DNA of 64,000 bases from Acidobacteriota bacterium (GTDB taxonomy: Bacteria > Acidobacteriota > Terriglobia > Terriglobales > Acidobacteriaceae). The notes beneath the pieces are model-generated. The model was not told where the DNA came from. It made no database searches and worked only from the letters and a program-made list of their open reading frames with translations. A program made the translations under genes and the position numbers. Position 1 is the stretch's first letter. Each line of letters starts with the position of its first letter. Where the stretch lies: the NCBI GenBank assembly GCA_021846275.1, contig JAJZBZ010000004.1:124001-188000 (forward strand), read 5' to 3'. Shown here piece by piece: positions 8,531 through 16,071 of this stretch.

Positions 8531-9463
8531 ATGGTGATGGAAACGACAGGTTGCGGCACGGCCATTGTTACGCCCTTCAAGGCGGATGGCCGTGTCGATC
8601 AGAATGCTCTCTACGCGCTGGTGAACTGGCAGATTGACTCCGGCATCGACTTCCTGATGGTCTGTGGCACGACGGGTGAGGCGGCCACGCTGGATGAGGA
8701 AGAATGGCTGGATGTGGTGCGCATGGTGGTCGAAGTGGCCGCCGGGCGCGTGCCGGTGTGGGCCGGTTGCACGCATAACGCGACGCGAACGCTGCTGCGA
8801 CGGGCGGAGAAGCTGGCGCGGATACGCGGGCTGGACGCGGTGCTCTCGGCGACGCCCTACTACAATCGTCCGACACAGGAGGGACTGTTTCGCCACTTTG
8901 AGGCGCTGGCCGCGCAGGTGGCTCCGATGCCTGTGGCGCTCTATAACGTGCCGGGACGGACGGCGGTGAACCTGGAGCCGGAGACGGTGCTGCGGCTGGT
9001 GGAAGCGGCGGCGAATATCGAAGCGATCAAGGAGGCGAGCGGACGGCTGACGCAGATTTCGGCGCTGGTCCACTCGCTGCCGCAGCGGGTGCGCATCTTT
9101 GTGGGCGATGACAATCTGGCGCTGGCGGCGATTGGAGCCGGCGCGCATGGCGTGGCCAGCGTGGCGTCGAACCTGATTCCGACGGAGATGACGCGGCTGG
9201 TGCGGGCGGCCTTGCGGGGCGACTGGGACGCGGCGCGCGAGATTGACCGGAAGTACTCGCGGCTGTTTGAGGCGAATTTCTGGGAGACGAATCCCGGCCC
9301 GGTGAAGACGATTCTCAGCCTGATGGGACGCTGTTCGGCGACGGTGAGGCTGCCGCTGGTGGAGCCGATGAAGTCGACGCAGGTGAAGCTGGAGCGTCTG
9401 GCGGGCGAGCTGGGGCTGCTGCGCGACGCGCCGCTGCCGGAAGGCGACATGCGCATGTTTTGA
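8531..9463 (+). CDS. dapA: 4-hydroxy-tetrahydrodipicolinate synthase
   Basis: A 310-residue TIM-barrel aldolase that condenses pyruvate with aspartate semialdehyde, the committed step to diaminopimelate and lysine. GTTGE at 46-50 binds pyruvate, YYNRP at 110-114 and LYNVPGR at 137-143 supply catalytic Tyr and the arginine, and Lys167 in AIKEASG forms the Schiff base. These favour DapA over other members such as N-acetylneuraminate lyase, and the asd-lysC-dapB neighbourhood agrees. Two ATGs are in frame, at 8531 and 8537. The second (METTGCG) fits the nearby TACACT hexamer better. Confidence 0.95.
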   Translation: MVMETTGCGTAIVTPFKADGRVDQNALYALVNWQIDSGIDFLMVCGTTGEAATLDEEEWLDVVRMVVEVAAGRVPVWAGCTHNATRTLLRRAEKLARIRGLDAVLSATPYYNRPTQEGLFRHFEALAAQVAPMPVALYNVPGRTAVNLEPETVLRLVEAAANIEAIKEASGRLTQISALVHSLPQRVRIFVGDDNLALAAIGAGAHGVASVASNLIPTEMTRLVRAALRGDWDAAREIDRKYSRLFEANFWETNPGPVKTILSLMGRCSATVRLPLVEPMKSTQVKLERLAGELGLLRDAPLPEGDMRMF

Positions 9464-9660
9464 GACGTGTTGCAGCCGCAACTGCCTGATTACCCTAATT
9501 TTCATACATCCCTTTCCGGTTGTGCCGCGTCCAAATGGATAGAGCAACTCGGTCGCGGTTCAGGCGATTCTCGGATGGATTCCAGGAGAATTCCGCCAGG
9601 AATTCTTTAGGAATGGCTCATGGAAGCTTGTCTGCCGCCGATCAACAGAGGAGAGGCTCC

Positions 9661-10161
9661 ATGCAGGCACAAATCGTACGGACACCGAACGGACACTACC
9701 TGTTGCAATGCGCGCTGACGCAGCCCGACGGCTGGACAGTGCCGGATAGCTGGACGCATATCGAGTTGGATCTGGACGCGCTGCGCATTCTTTGCGCGCT
9801 GCCGGAGCATCCGCGACCGCTGGAGTTTACGCTGAGCGACGCGCGGCTGAGCAGTTGGCTGCGGGCAAAGGTTCACTCCGGAAAATTGAGCGCGGATCAG
9901 GTGGTTCGGCTGAACGATGTCTTCGAGGGCGTTTATCGAGTGGAAGCCCTGGAAGCTCCGGACGGTGTTGCGCCGGTGCAGCCGATTCCGCCGGTGCGCG
10001 AGGCCGTGGTTGCTCTGGCCTGCCTGCCGGAGATGACGCGGGCGCGCAAATCGCTGGTCGAAACGCCGAAGGTGCGCGCGATGCGACCGGCGCTGCCGAA
10101 GCTGCTGCCGCGCCCGGTTCGCCGCGAGGGCCGCGCGACGGCGGTCGCTCCGGCAAGCTGA
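9661..10161 (+). CDS. Hypothetical protein
   Basis: A 166-residue soluble protein that I do not recognise. The first 100 residues look folded (MQAQIVRTPNGHYLLQCALT, WTHIELDLDALRILCALPEH). The last 60 are basic and Pro/Ala-rich (RPALPKLLPRPVRREGR), likely unstructured. There is no signal peptide or membrane segment. ATG 9661 is preceded by AGAGGAGAGG, a strong ribosome site, which decides this start over upstream in-frame codons. It is followed by a clear terminator at 10200, so it ends its own transcription unit. Confidence 0.6.
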   Translation: MQAQIVRTPNGHYLLQCALTQPDGWTVPDSWTHIELDLDALRILCALPEHPRPLEFTLSDARLSSWLRAKVHSGKLSADQVVRLNDVFEGVYRVEALEAPDGVAPVQPIPPVREAVVALACLPEMTRARKSLVETPKVRAMRPALPKLLPRPVRREGRATAVAPAS

Positions 10162-10199
10162 ATTCCAGCTACAGATTTGAGATCGGAAAGCGCCTGATT

Positions 10200-10220
10200 C
10201 GCCCGGAATCGGGCGTTTTT
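10200..10220 (+). terminator. Intrinsic terminator
   Basis: CGCCCG (10200-10205), loop GAAT, CGGGCG (10210-10215), then TTTTT. It ends the transcription unit of the hypothetical gene at 9661. Confidence 0.85.
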
Positions 10221-10434
10221 GCGTCGGACGGCTCCTGCCTTCTGTTTTCGGGAGAAACGGGATAAATGGTGGTAAATCATTTGAAAGCTATTGTTTAAGT
10301 CGAATTTTGGCTGTTTATCATTTTGCTATTAACGTGGTTACGGGGGGAGGGGGGTGGTATTTATTTTGTTGCCAACAAAAATCTGGCGAAATGTTGCTGA
10401 ATGAGTAATGGGTGTGCCGCACTTTTTTCCCGCG

Positions 10435-10463
10435 TTGACAGTATGGCACAAAGAGGAATAATT
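10435..10463 (+). promoter_or_regulatory. Sigma-70-like promoter facing a repeat array
   Basis: A perfect TTGACA (10435-10440) is followed after 16 or 17 bases by AATAAT/ATAATT (10457-10463). No recognisable gene lies downstream, only repeats, so it may drive a non-coding transcript or be chance. Confidence 0.4.
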
Positions 10464-10471
10464 GCATGCCA

Positions 10472-10535
10472 GCATTGCATGCAGCAGCCGCGCGCTTTGC
10501 GCGCCACGGACGGTTGCTACCGCTTCCGTTGGGCG
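10472..10535 (+). repeat. Module A repeat, single copy
   Basis: About 64 bases starting GCATTGCATGCAGCAGCCGC, containing the hairpin GCGCGC-TTT-GCGCGC. Near-identical copies are at 12516, 12580, 12644 and 12874. Confidence 0.8.
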
Positions 10536-10582
10536 CAGGTGGAATTGGCTGAGGACGACGGGAAAGCAGGAACAAAGGCAGA

Positions 10583-10940
10583 AGCAGATTCCCTTCGGGA
10601 ATGACAACAAAAATGCAAAGGCAAGGGCAACGGCAAAAGCAACAGGAGTGATGGCGCTGGCATCTGTTTTTCCCACCCAAGCGGAAGCTTGGATGGGGCA
10701 CCCGGCTTTGCTGACGACTGACCCCTGACGACTGAAAAGCAGATTCCCTGCGGGAATGACAACAAAAAGGCAAAGGCAAGGGCAACGGCAAAAGCAACAG
10801 GAGTGATGGCGCTGGCATCTGTTTTTCCCACCCAAGCGGAAGCTTGGATGGGGCACCCGGTTTTGCTGACGACTGACCCCTGACGACTGAAAAGCAGATT
10901 CCCTTCGGGAATGACAACAAAAAGGCAAAGGCAAGGGCAA
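10583..10940 (+). repeat. 155-bp tandem repeat, two copies plus a partial third
   Basis: Copies start at 10583, 10738 and 10893, exactly 155 bases apart; the third diverges after about 48 bases. Each full unit holds module B (hairpin ATTCCC-TTC-GGGAAT or ATTCCC-TGC-GGGAAT), a (GGCAAN)n stretch, module C (CCCACCCAAGC-GGAA-GCTTGGATGGG, a near-perfect hairpin) and module D (CTGACGACTGACCCCTGACG). Confidence 0.9.
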
Positions 10941-10960
10941 GAGCAAAGGCAAGCGCTTTA

Positions 10961-11004
10961 CTGACGACTGACGGCTGACGGCTGACGACTGACGGCTGAC
11001 GGCT
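10961..11004 (+). repeat. 7-bp tandem repeat CTGACGR
   Basis: Six tandem copies of CTGACGA/CTGACGG. This is a simplified form of module D. It ends about 37 bases before the stop of the serine hydrolase gene. Confidence 0.85.
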
Positions 11005-11040
11005 CTGCGGAGGGTTATTTCAGCGGCCTGATTTGACGGC

Positions 11041-12396
11041 CTATTTCGACGGCTGGACGAGTGCGCCGTAGACGATGGAGCGGCTGAGGTACTGGAGGTT
11101 TGGCTGGCCGCCGTTCATGCGCTGGATCATGCCGACGAAGACGATGTCGTTGGCGGGATCGACCCAGAACCAGGTGCCTGCCGCGCCGTCCCAGAGGAAC
11201 GTGCCCTTGCCGTCGGGCAGGTTGGCCAGTTGCGGATTGAACTCGACGGCGCAGTTGTAGCCGTAGCCGAAGCCGGGACGCATCTGTTGCAGGCCGATGC
11301 CGAATTTGCCGGTGAGCAGGCTGGGCGCGAGGTGGTTGGAGGTCATGAGGCGGACGGAAGCCGGCGAGAGGATGCGGTGGCCGTCGAGCGTGCCGCCGTT
11401 GGCCAGCATCTGAGCAAAGCGGTAATAGTCAGCGGTGGTGGAGACCATGCCGCCGCCGCCGGAGGGAACGGCTGGCGGTGCATCGTAAGGGTGGGGGCTG
11501 ACGAAGCCGTGGGGCTGCGCGGTGACGCTCTGGGTGTCGGAATCCCACCAGTAGAGCGTGGCGAAGCGGCTCTGTTTGCTGGCGGGAACCCAGAAGCCGG
11601 AGTCCGGCATTCCGAGCGGCTGGTAGATGTGGTCGCGGATGAAGTCGGGCAGCGACTGGCCGCTGAGCTTCTCGACGATGTAACCCTCGATGTCCATGGA
11701 GAGCGAGTAATTCCACTCGGTGCCGGGCTGATAGAGCAGAGGGAGCTTTGCCAGGCGGTCGATCATGCCCTGGAGATTGGCCGCGCCGAAGACGTCGGCC
11801 TTGACGACCATTTTGTCGACGGGGGTGTTGCCGAAGAAGCCGTAGGTGAAGCCGGCGGTGTGGGACATCAGCTCGGCCATGGTGGGCGGATGGACGGGAT
11901 CGACGAGGATCATGTTTCCGCTGGCGTCGGTGCCGTTGTAGACCTTGAGGTGGGCGAACTCCGGGATGTACTTTGCGATGGGGTCGTTGGGCAGCCACTT
12001 GCCCTGCTCGAAGAGGATCATCATTGCGACGCCGGTGACGGGCTTGGTCATGGAGTAGTCGCGGAAGATGGTGTCCCTGGTCATGGGCGCGGCGGTGGCA
12101 AGGTCGCGGTCGCCGTAGGCGCGGAAGTCGACGATCTTTCCGTGGCGGGCGAGGAGCGTGACCACGCCGGCGACTTCTTTCTTGTCCACGGCCTGCTGCA
12201 TGAGCGCGTGAAGCGGTTCGAGGCGGGCGGAGCTGAAGCCGACGCTTTCCGGCGTGGCTGTGAGCAGGCTGGGCGCGTTGCGCGTGGCGGCGGGCGCATG
12301 GGTCTGGGCGCGCGCGCCGGTGGCCGCTGCGGCGAGGGTGATTGCGGCGAGGGCGATGGAGCAGGGGATTGGCTTGGAGAAGAATCTGGATGGCAT
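11041..12396 (-). CDS. Secreted SxxK serine hydrolase (beta-lactamase/class C esterase-like)
   Basis: A 451-residue exported protein of the beta-lactamase/penicillin-binding-protein-like family. A signal peptide occupies about 1-30 (SIALAAITLAAAATGARAQ). The nucleophile is Ser115 in YSMTK with Lys118, the catalytic Tyr is likely Tyr230 in EWNYS, and WDGAAGTWF near the C-terminus matches the HxG-like strand. Family members include esterases, peptidases and transacylases, and the substrate cannot be told. ATG 12396 was chosen because the signal peptide starts there. The frame upstream runs through repeats and is spurious. The gene is flanked on both sides by arrays of the same repeat modules, which hints at acquisition or rearrangement. 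Confidence 0.85.
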   Translation of the reverse strand: MPSRFFSKPIPCSIALAAITLAAAATGARAQTHAPAATRNAPSLLTATPESVGFSSARLEPLHALMQQAVDKKEVAGVVTLLARHGKIVDFRAYGDRDLATAAPMTRDTIFRDYSMTKPVTGVAMMILFEQGKWLPNDPIAKYIPEFAHLKVYNGTDASGNMILVDPVHPPTMAELMSHTAGFTYGFFGNTPVDKMVVKADVFGAANLQGMIDRLAKLPLLYQPGTEWNYSLSMDIEGYIVEKLSGQSLPDFIRDHIYQPLGMPDSGFWVPASKQSRFATLYWWDSDTQSVTAQPHGFVSPHPYDAPPAVPSGGGGMVSTTADYYRFAQMLANGGTLDGHRILSPASVRLMTSNHLAPSLLTGKFGIGLQQMRPGFGYGYNCAVEFNPQLANLPDGKGTFLWDGAAGTWFWVDPANDIVFVGMIQRMNGGQPNLQYLSRSIVYGALVQPSK

Positions 12397-12515
12397 CGCG
12401 GTGTTTGTCCTGTTCGGTGAGCCGAAGGCTGGCGCGCGCCTGGTTGCGGGATGAAAAGCTGCGCCGGATGCGGCGGATTGTGGTGCGTTGACCACTGTAT
12501 CAGAGTGAGCGAAGG

Positions 12516-12707
12516 GCATTGCATGCAGCGGACGCGCGCTTTGCGCGCTACGGACGGTTGTGGCCGCTTCCGTTGGTCGGCATTGCATGCAGCAGCCGCG
12601 CGCTCTGCGCGCCACGGACGGTTGTGGCCGCTTCCGCTGGTCGGCATTGCATGCAGCAGCCGCGCGCTTTGCGCGCCACGGACGGTTGTTACCGCTTCCG
12701 CTGGTCG
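12516..12707 (+). repeat. 64-bp tandem repeat, three copies (module A)
   Basis: Copies begin at 12516, 12580 and 12644, exactly 64 bases apart, each starting GCATTGCATGCAG and containing GCGCGC-T(T/C)T-GCGCGC. The first copy has CGGA where the others have CAGC. Confidence 0.9.
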
Positions 12708-12744
12708 CGGGCTGGCTGTGGCTGCGGGTGAAGCAAAAAGCCAA

Positions 12745-12870
12745 AGCAGATTCCCTTCGGGAATGACAACCAAAAGAACAACGGCAAGGGCAAAAGCCAA
12801 AACAGATTTCCTTCGGGAATGACAACCACAAGAACAACGGCAAGGGCAAAGGCAGAAGCAGATTCCCTGC
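12745..12870 (+). repeat. Tandem module B repeats, about 56 bp, three copies
   Basis: Starts near 12745, 12802 and 12857. Each has the hairpin ATTCCC(or TTTCC)-TTC-GGGAAT, then GACAACC and a purine-rich CAA/GGCAA stretch. The third is cut short and joins a module A copy. Confidence 0.8.
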
Positions 12871-12873
12871 GGG

Positions 12874-12933
12874 GCATTGCATGCAGCGGACGCGCGCTTT
12901 GCGCGCCCGCCCTTTGTTACCGCTTCCGTTGGT
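12874..12933 (+). repeat. Module A repeat, diverged copy
   Basis: Starts GCATTGCATGCAGCGGACGC and keeps the GCGCGC-TTT-GCGCGC hairpin, then differs in the central third. Confidence 0.75.
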
Positions 12934-12968
12934 CGCGGGTGGGATGGGCTGAGGACGACGCTGTTTTA

Positions 12969-13063
12969 CCCACCCAAGCGGAGCTTCGATGGGGCACCCG
13001 CTTTTGCTGACGACTGACCCCTGACCCCTGACGACTGAAAAGCAGATTCCCTGCGGGAATGAC
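12969..13063 (+). repeat. Modules C, D and B in series
   Basis: CCCACCCAAGC starts module C at 12969, module D (CTGACGACTGACCCCTGAC) runs from about 13007, and module B (AGCAGATTCCCTGCGGGAAT) from 13041. The order matches the 155-bp unit of the left array. Confidence 0.8.
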
Positions 13064-13154
13064 AAAAAAGGATTGCGCCGCCGGGTGTCGGTGTTCGACG
13101 GGTCGGCGGCGCAATTTCTGGTTTCGTTGATGCTGGTTTGGTTTGTCGCGGTTG

Positions 13155-15932
13155 TTACTGGCCCTGCGGCTGCGATGACTGGGCTTCGCGGGCGATGGCT
13201 TCGGCGGCGTTGCCGGCGACGACCCAGCTTGCCGAGCCGGCGACGACGGCTTCGTCTTCAAACCAGAGGAAGCCGAAGTCGTCGATGCACTCCGGGAAGT
13301 CGGGTTTGAGGACGACGTAGCCGGGGATGACGGCTCCTGGGATGTAGGAGTTGTCGCCGCGATTGTTGCTGTAGGTTTTGGTTTTGGAGACGGTGCCGAC
13401 GCCGGCGACGTAGGAGGTGCTGGAGACGGGGTGGGTGCCGAGGATGTAGTTGACGGCGCGCAGGGTGTACTGGGGTCCGACGAGGTCGGGGAATGCCTTG
13501 TGTAGGAAGTACATGCGGATGGCCATGTCCTCGACCGCGCCGGAGCCGCCCCAGCTGCCGAGGCTGGGCGGGACGCCGAATGGGGTGGCGTCGAGGCGTT
13601 TGGTTTCGGTGGCCATGTAGGTTTTGACGGCCTGGCGGAGCTGGTCTTTTGCACTCGGGTCGAGGTAGGGCAGGGCGCGGACGGCGGTCCAGCCACGCAT
13701 GCCCATCTGCGACGGGGTGATGACCTGGGGGAAGAGCGCGGCGAGGCGCGAGCGGTAGGGTTCGGCACCGTGGGTGGCGATGGTCAGCTCAAGCGCGGCG
13801 TTCCATTGGAGGCCGACGGTGAAGGCGCGCGGATCGAAGCCAAACGGCCCGGTGCGGGGTCGCGCGGCGGGACGCGGCGCGGCGGATGGCGAGCCGCCTG
13901 CGTGCGCGGTGTGGGCCGTGCTGGTGGTCGTGCTGGTTGTTGCGCCGGTGGTCGCGCCCTGCGAGGCGGCGAGGATGCCTGCGCTGGAGCGCATGCCGGC
14001 GAAGCCGTCCGGGGTGGGGTGGGCGAGTTCGTCGTTCCAGGCTTTGATGGCGGTCTGGAGGCAGTCCCTGGCCATGGGGTCGTTCCAGCCCCGGAGCACG
14101 TCAGAGGCGGCGGCGAGCGCGGCGATGGCGCTCCACTGGAAGTAGGGCGAGTCGGTGGTGAAGATCCAGCGGTCGTCGGGCTTGCCGGAGTAGTCGCCTT
14201 TGACTTCGTTGGGGCCGAGCTTCGGATCGTAGATGCGTCCGTCGGTTTTGGAGGCACCGTCGCCGATCTGGGTGTATTGGCGGAGGTCCGGCTCGTGGGT
14301 GCCGCGGATGGCGTGGCCGATGTTGTGGAACTGGGCGAGGATGAGCATGGAGCCGTGCTCGACCTGTTCGACAACGTCGGGAACTCCGTCGGGCCGGTGC
14401 ATTTCGACGGAGCGGGCCGGTTCATCGACGGTGAGTTCGTCGTAGTTGAGGTGGAATTCGCGGTAGGCGAGGGCGAGGTTCTGGATGACGCTGAGCTGGG
14501 CGGGTTCTTCGAGGTCGAAGTCGCCGGCGTCGTACCATCCGCCGACGTTCATGCCGGGGATGTGGTCGCCGCCTTTGTATTTGCCGTCGGTGGCGGCGTC
14601 CTGATACCAGCCGTCGAACTGGAGGCCGACGACGGGAGCCATGATGCCGTCGTCGAGGTGAGAGGCTCCGTGCCACATGCGGTAGCCCTCGCGGACGGAG
14701 ACGTGGTCCATCTGTTCGGCGAGGTGGTGGTCGAGGCTGTCCTGCCAGATGTGGGCGTAGACATCGGGGGCGATGGGGAATGGAGCGGTGCGCTGGTTGC
14801 CGTAGGCGATCTCATAGAGGCCGGGCTGGCGGACGGAGGTGAAATCGAATTTCGAGTAGACGTAGCGAAGCCAGGGCTGGGCGGGCGTGACGGGGCCGGT
14901 GAAGACGGGTTTGTAGGAGCCGTCCGGGGCGAGGCGCAGGACGGTGGCGGTTGGCGGCGCGGTGTAGTGGGGGTCCATTTCGATGACGGCGACTTTGGAG
15001 AATTCGGGTGCGTAGCCGACCTGGCTGTGGGCGATCATGGGCGGTCGCGTCCAGTCGGGGATGACGTGGGGGTGGATGTGCCAGACGATGGCGTCGGTGG
15101 TTTTGCCGGCGGGGATGAGCGAGCGGAGGACGAACCAGCCGTTGGGCGCGCGGTCGCGTCCGTCGAAGAGCATGAGGTCGGCGGTGGTGGAGGTGACGCT
15201 GACGCGGGCGAGTGGGTCATCGACGCCGAGGGTGATGGCGCGGCCCTGTGCGAAGGGAAGCGGCTGCATGTATCCCTTGGCCTTGTCCCAGTCTTCGAGG
15301 TAGTAGGCCTTCTTTGGCTCGTTGGCGAGCGGCGGCATCTTGACCATGGGATCGTTGGGCGTGCGCGGGAAGATGCCGGCGTGGGTGCCGTCGACGAGGT
15401 AGGCCTTGCCCATGTAAATGGACGGGAGGAATTCGAGGTTGAAGCCGGCGCGGCCGACGAGACTGGCCGGAAGCGGCTGGTCGAGGTTGACGCTGACGCG
15501 GACGCCGCCCGGCTCGGCGGTGACGTGGACGGTGTAGCTGAGGCCGAAGGTGGGGAAGGCGAGGTTGGCGGAGATGCGGTTCTTTGCCGGGTCGGCGTGG
15601 CGGCTGAGCAGCGTGGCGACGAGATCCCACTGCTCGGGCGTGGGGACGAGGCGGACGTCGCCGTTGGTGGCGATGCGCTGGTCGTGGAGGATCATCTCCA
15701 GGGCGGCGTTTTTCTGGTCAACGAAGACGGGGTTGTAGGTGCTGTCATAGAGCATGACGTTGAAGCCGCGCGTGGCGAGGTAGTCGTCTTTGACGACGGT
15801 CATCCGGATGGGAGCGGCGGAGGGTGCGGGCTTGACCGCGGCGGGTGCGGGCTGGGCGGCATGCGCGGCTGCGGCGGCGACGAGCAGAAGGCATCCGGAC
15901 TGAGAAACTCTAGAAGAAAATCGATTCATCAT
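13155..15932 (-). CDS. Secreted glycoside hydrolase family 9 (cellulase-like) protein
   Basis: A 925-residue exported protein. After a signal peptide (about 1-27) comes a 300-residue beta-rich region I cannot name, then an Ig-like cellulase N-terminal domain (PMIAHSQVGYAPEFSKVAVI, about residues 300-400). The GH9 (alpha/alpha)6 barrel follows from about 430 to 910. GGWYDAGDFD near 465 carries the catalytic-base aspartates, and WFEDEAVVAGSASWV near 892 the acid region. A Thr/Ala/Pro-rich insert (about residues 655-695) interrupts the barrel. The role is probably endoglucanase or related beta-glucan cleavage outside the cell. ATG 15932 was preferred because GAGGA lies ten bases upstream; a second ATG follows at once. 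Confidence 0.85.
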   Translation of the reverse strand: MMNRFSSRVSQSGCLLLVAAAAAHAAQPAPAAVKPAPSAAPIRMTVVKDDYLATRGFNVMLYDSTYNPVFVDQKNAALEMILHDQRIATNGDVRLVPTPEQWDLVATLLSRHADPAKNRISANLAFPTFGLSYTVHVTAEPGGVRVSVNLDQPLPASLVGRAGFNLEFLPSIYMGKAYLVDGTHAGIFPRTPNDPMVKMPPLANEPKKAYYLEDWDKAKGYMQPLPFAQGRAITLGVDDPLARVSVTSTTADLMLFDGRDRAPNGWFVLRSLIPAGKTTDAIVWHIHPHVIPDWTRPPMIAHSQVGYAPEFSKVAVIEMDPHYTAPPTATVLRLAPDGSYKPVFTGPVTPAQPWLRYVYSKFDFTSVRQPGLYEIAYGNQRTAPFPIAPDVYAHIWQDSLDHHLAEQMDHVSVREGYRMWHGASHLDDGIMAPVVGLQFDGWYQDAATDGKYKGGDHIPGMNVGGWYDAGDFDLEEPAQLSVIQNLALAYREFHLNYDELTVDEPARSVEMHRPDGVPDVVEQVEHGSMLILAQFHNIGHAIRGTHEPDLRQYTQIGDGASKTDGRIYDPKLGPNEVKGDYSGKPDDRWIFTTDSPYFQWSAIAALAAASDVLRGWNDPMARDCLQTAIKAWNDELAHPTPDGFAGMRSSAGILAASQGATTGATTSTTTSTAHTAHAGGSPSAAPRPAARPRTGPFGFDPRAFTVGLQWNAALELTIATHGAEPYRSRLAALFPQVITPSQMGMRGWTAVRALPYLDPSAKDQLRQAVKTYMATETKRLDATPFGVPPSLGSWGGSGAVEDMAIRMYFLHKAFPDLVGPQYTLRAVNYILGTHPVSSTSYVAGVGTVSKTKTYSNNRGDNSYIPGAVIPGYVVLKPDFPECIDDFGFLWFEDEAVVAGSASWVVAGNAAEAIAREAQSSQPQGQ

Positions 15933-15958
15933 GGAAGTGCTGTCCTCACAGGGGAGCA

Positions 15959-15988
15959 AGAATACCCCATGGGCGGAGACTTTGCCAA
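15959..15988 (-). promoter_or_regulatory. Sigma-70-like promoter of the GH9 gene
   Basis: On the minus strand TTGGCA (15983-15988) and TATTCT (15959-15964) are 18 bases apart, 27 bases or more before the ATG at 15932, leaving room for the GAGGA ribosome site. Five of six and four of six consensus matches. Confidence 0.5.
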
Positions 15989-16058
15989 GTGGCGGTCGTG
16001 GAGGGTGACGGAGCGCGGGAGATTCGGGCCGGTTGGTTGGGTTTCGTCGCGTGTCTGG

Positions 16059-16064
16059 TAGAGT
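16059..16064 (+). promoter_or_regulatory. Putative -10 element of the M13 peptidase gene
   Basis: TAGAGT lies seven bases before ATG 16072. TTGGGT 16 bases upstream could be a -35. The transcript would have almost no leader. Confidence 0.35.
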
Positions 16065-16071
16065 GGGAGGC

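Larger units (their letters stand above)
10162..11040. other. Gene-free stretch with repeats
   Basis: No supported gene. The first 270 bases are unusually A/T-rich for this window and hold the terminator above, a G-run (GGGGGGAGGGGGG, about 10342), an inverted repeat TTTTGTTG/CAACAAAA (10364-10380) and a promoter-like motif at 10435. The rest is repeats, described separately. Open frames across the repeats encode low-complexity peptides and are not taken as genes. Confidence 0.7.
12397..13154. other. Gene-free stretch with repeats
   Basis: No supported gene between the serine hydrolase and the end of the GH9 gene. It consists mostly of modules A, B, C and D, with no T-run terminator recognised after the GH9 stop on the minus strand. 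Confidence 0.7.

Noticed and set aside
10318-10952. Several overlapping minus-strand frames of about 100-200 codons across the left repeat array
   Set aside because: They translate the hairpin modules into leucine/proline-rich low-complexity peptides, repeat with the DNA period, are open in more than one frame, and have no ribosome site or domain.
10472-13063. CRISPR array
   Set aside because: The repeats are directly abutting tandem units or modules with no unique spacers of constant length, and no cas gene is near.
12397-13065. N-terminal extension of the serine hydrolase frame through the right repeat array
   Set aside because: The signal peptide begins at 12396, and the upstream part is translated repeat DNA.
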